This document shows positions 63,344 through 64,000 of a DNA stretch of 64,000 nucleotides, in pieces. Within the stretch, counting starts at the first letter, position 1, and each line of letters begins with the position of its first letter. This DNA is from Vanilla planifolia (Eukaryota > Streptophyta > Magnoliopsida > Asparagales > Orchidaceae). The notes under the pieces are model-generated. The model worked only from the letters and a program-made list of their open reading frames with translations, was not told where the DNA came from and did not search any database. The stretch spans positions 12,951,170-13,015,169 of the forward strand of contig CM043872.1 of assembly GCA_023846275.1 (NCBI GenBank). Direction: 5' to 3'. Position numbers and translations under genes: made by a program.

Positions 63344-64000
63344 CTGGAAATTATAAGTGTCATCGATTATGCACTATTGAAGCAATTCATGCAAAGGTCA
63401 TTCATGTGCAGTGTTTCATAAGGCCTATTTTGGTTCATAAACTATCACTTTAATCCAAGTTCACCACAACTCATCAGCTAACCTACTGTTAAATGGTGTT
63501 CCTATTTCATTCATGCTTCAGGAAACAGAATATCTCATCTTCAAGATCTTCTGGCTTAACTAAAAAACAAATCTAAAACACTAAAAAGATCTGCATAACC
63601 CTTTAAGTCTTGTCCTAATAGCGAATATGCCGTAAAAGATGATCAAACTCAGAGAGTTAACTATTCAGTCTCAAGAAGACTAAGACTACTGATTGGCTGG
63701 TAAAACAGTTGATTCAGCTGAATGTGGCTCAAATTCAAGCCCACTTCATGCCAAATATCTGCAAACATGGGCTAACTTTGATCTTCACACACAACTCTTC
63801 CTAACATAATCATAAAAAAATTTCTATGCCACATATTCAAGAAACGTGTTTTAGAGCACACATACACATACATATAATACTAAGCAATATACAAATGGAC
63901 ACATTAATGTTTGATTCAGGCTAACTCACTGCTAGTTCATCTTTGAGTTGTGCTTCATTGGACAACAAAATAACAGAATAATGTTTAGATCTTCAAGCAC
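63344..64000 (-). other. CRLK intron continuing past the window edge
   Basis: No further kinase exon (glycine loop or VAIK-type Lys) is visible on the - strand here, so the next upstream exon lies beyond the right edge. Confidence 0.7.

Overview
This window is nuclear DNA of a flowering plant. The evidence is three spliced plant gene families with GT-AG introns, a very AT-rich background, and several decayed plant-type Ty3/Gypsy retrotransposons. The strongly GC- and CpG-rich first exon of the cyclin gene is a pattern common in monocots, but the species cannot be fixed from sequence alone. I see no prokaryotic, organellar or CRISPR content.

Three protein genes are well supported. (1) A P/U-type cyclin (CYCP) lies on the + strand at 2128-2763, with two exons and 188 residues. 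(2) A complete HSA32 gene (heat-stress-associated 32 kDa protein, phosphosulfolactate-synthase-like fold) lies on the - strand at 44845-26744. It has four exons and 288 residues, with introns of 10.1 kb, 75 bp and 7.0 kb. (3) The 3' part of a CRLK-type calcium/calmodulin-regulated receptor-like kinase lies on the - strand at 63343-54022. Five exons are visible; the N-terminal exons lie beyond the right edge. An isolated island at about 15.8-16.6 kb (- strand) has a long open frame and plausible splice sites, but I do not recognise it.

Almost everything else is transposon debris or featureless AT-rich spacer. Layout: 1-2.1 kb upstream spacer; 2.1-2.9 kb CYCP; 3.9 kb a (TA)48 tract; about 5.05-10.6 kb an eroded Ty3/Gypsy element on the - strand; 12.1-12.6 kb a diverged tandem array of about 140 bp; 15.8-16.6 kb the unidentified island; 17.0-17.6 kb a solo LTR-like block; 17.6-26.6 kb empty AT-rich DNA; 26.7-44.85 kb HSA32; about 46.0-53.0 kb a repeat-bounded element; 54.0-63.3 kb the CRLK gene. 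HSA32 intron 3 holds a decayed Ty3/Gypsy element at about 27.5-33.0 kb. HSA32 intron 1 holds a gag-bearing Ty3/Gypsy relic at about 39.9-42.9 kb, whose LTRs match the 17 kb block.

The three genes are not an operon-like set. HSA32 and CRLK1 are both known from temperature-stress biology (heat memory and cold signalling), but their adjacency here may be chance. The most noteworthy features are the retroelement-swollen introns of an intact HSA32 gene, three copies of one LTR family with a GC-rich TGCA/CACG core, several independent tandem duplications of about 135-235 bp, and the unidentified open frame near 16 kb. I found no convincing new multi-gene system. All homology calls rest on motif recognition without database searches.
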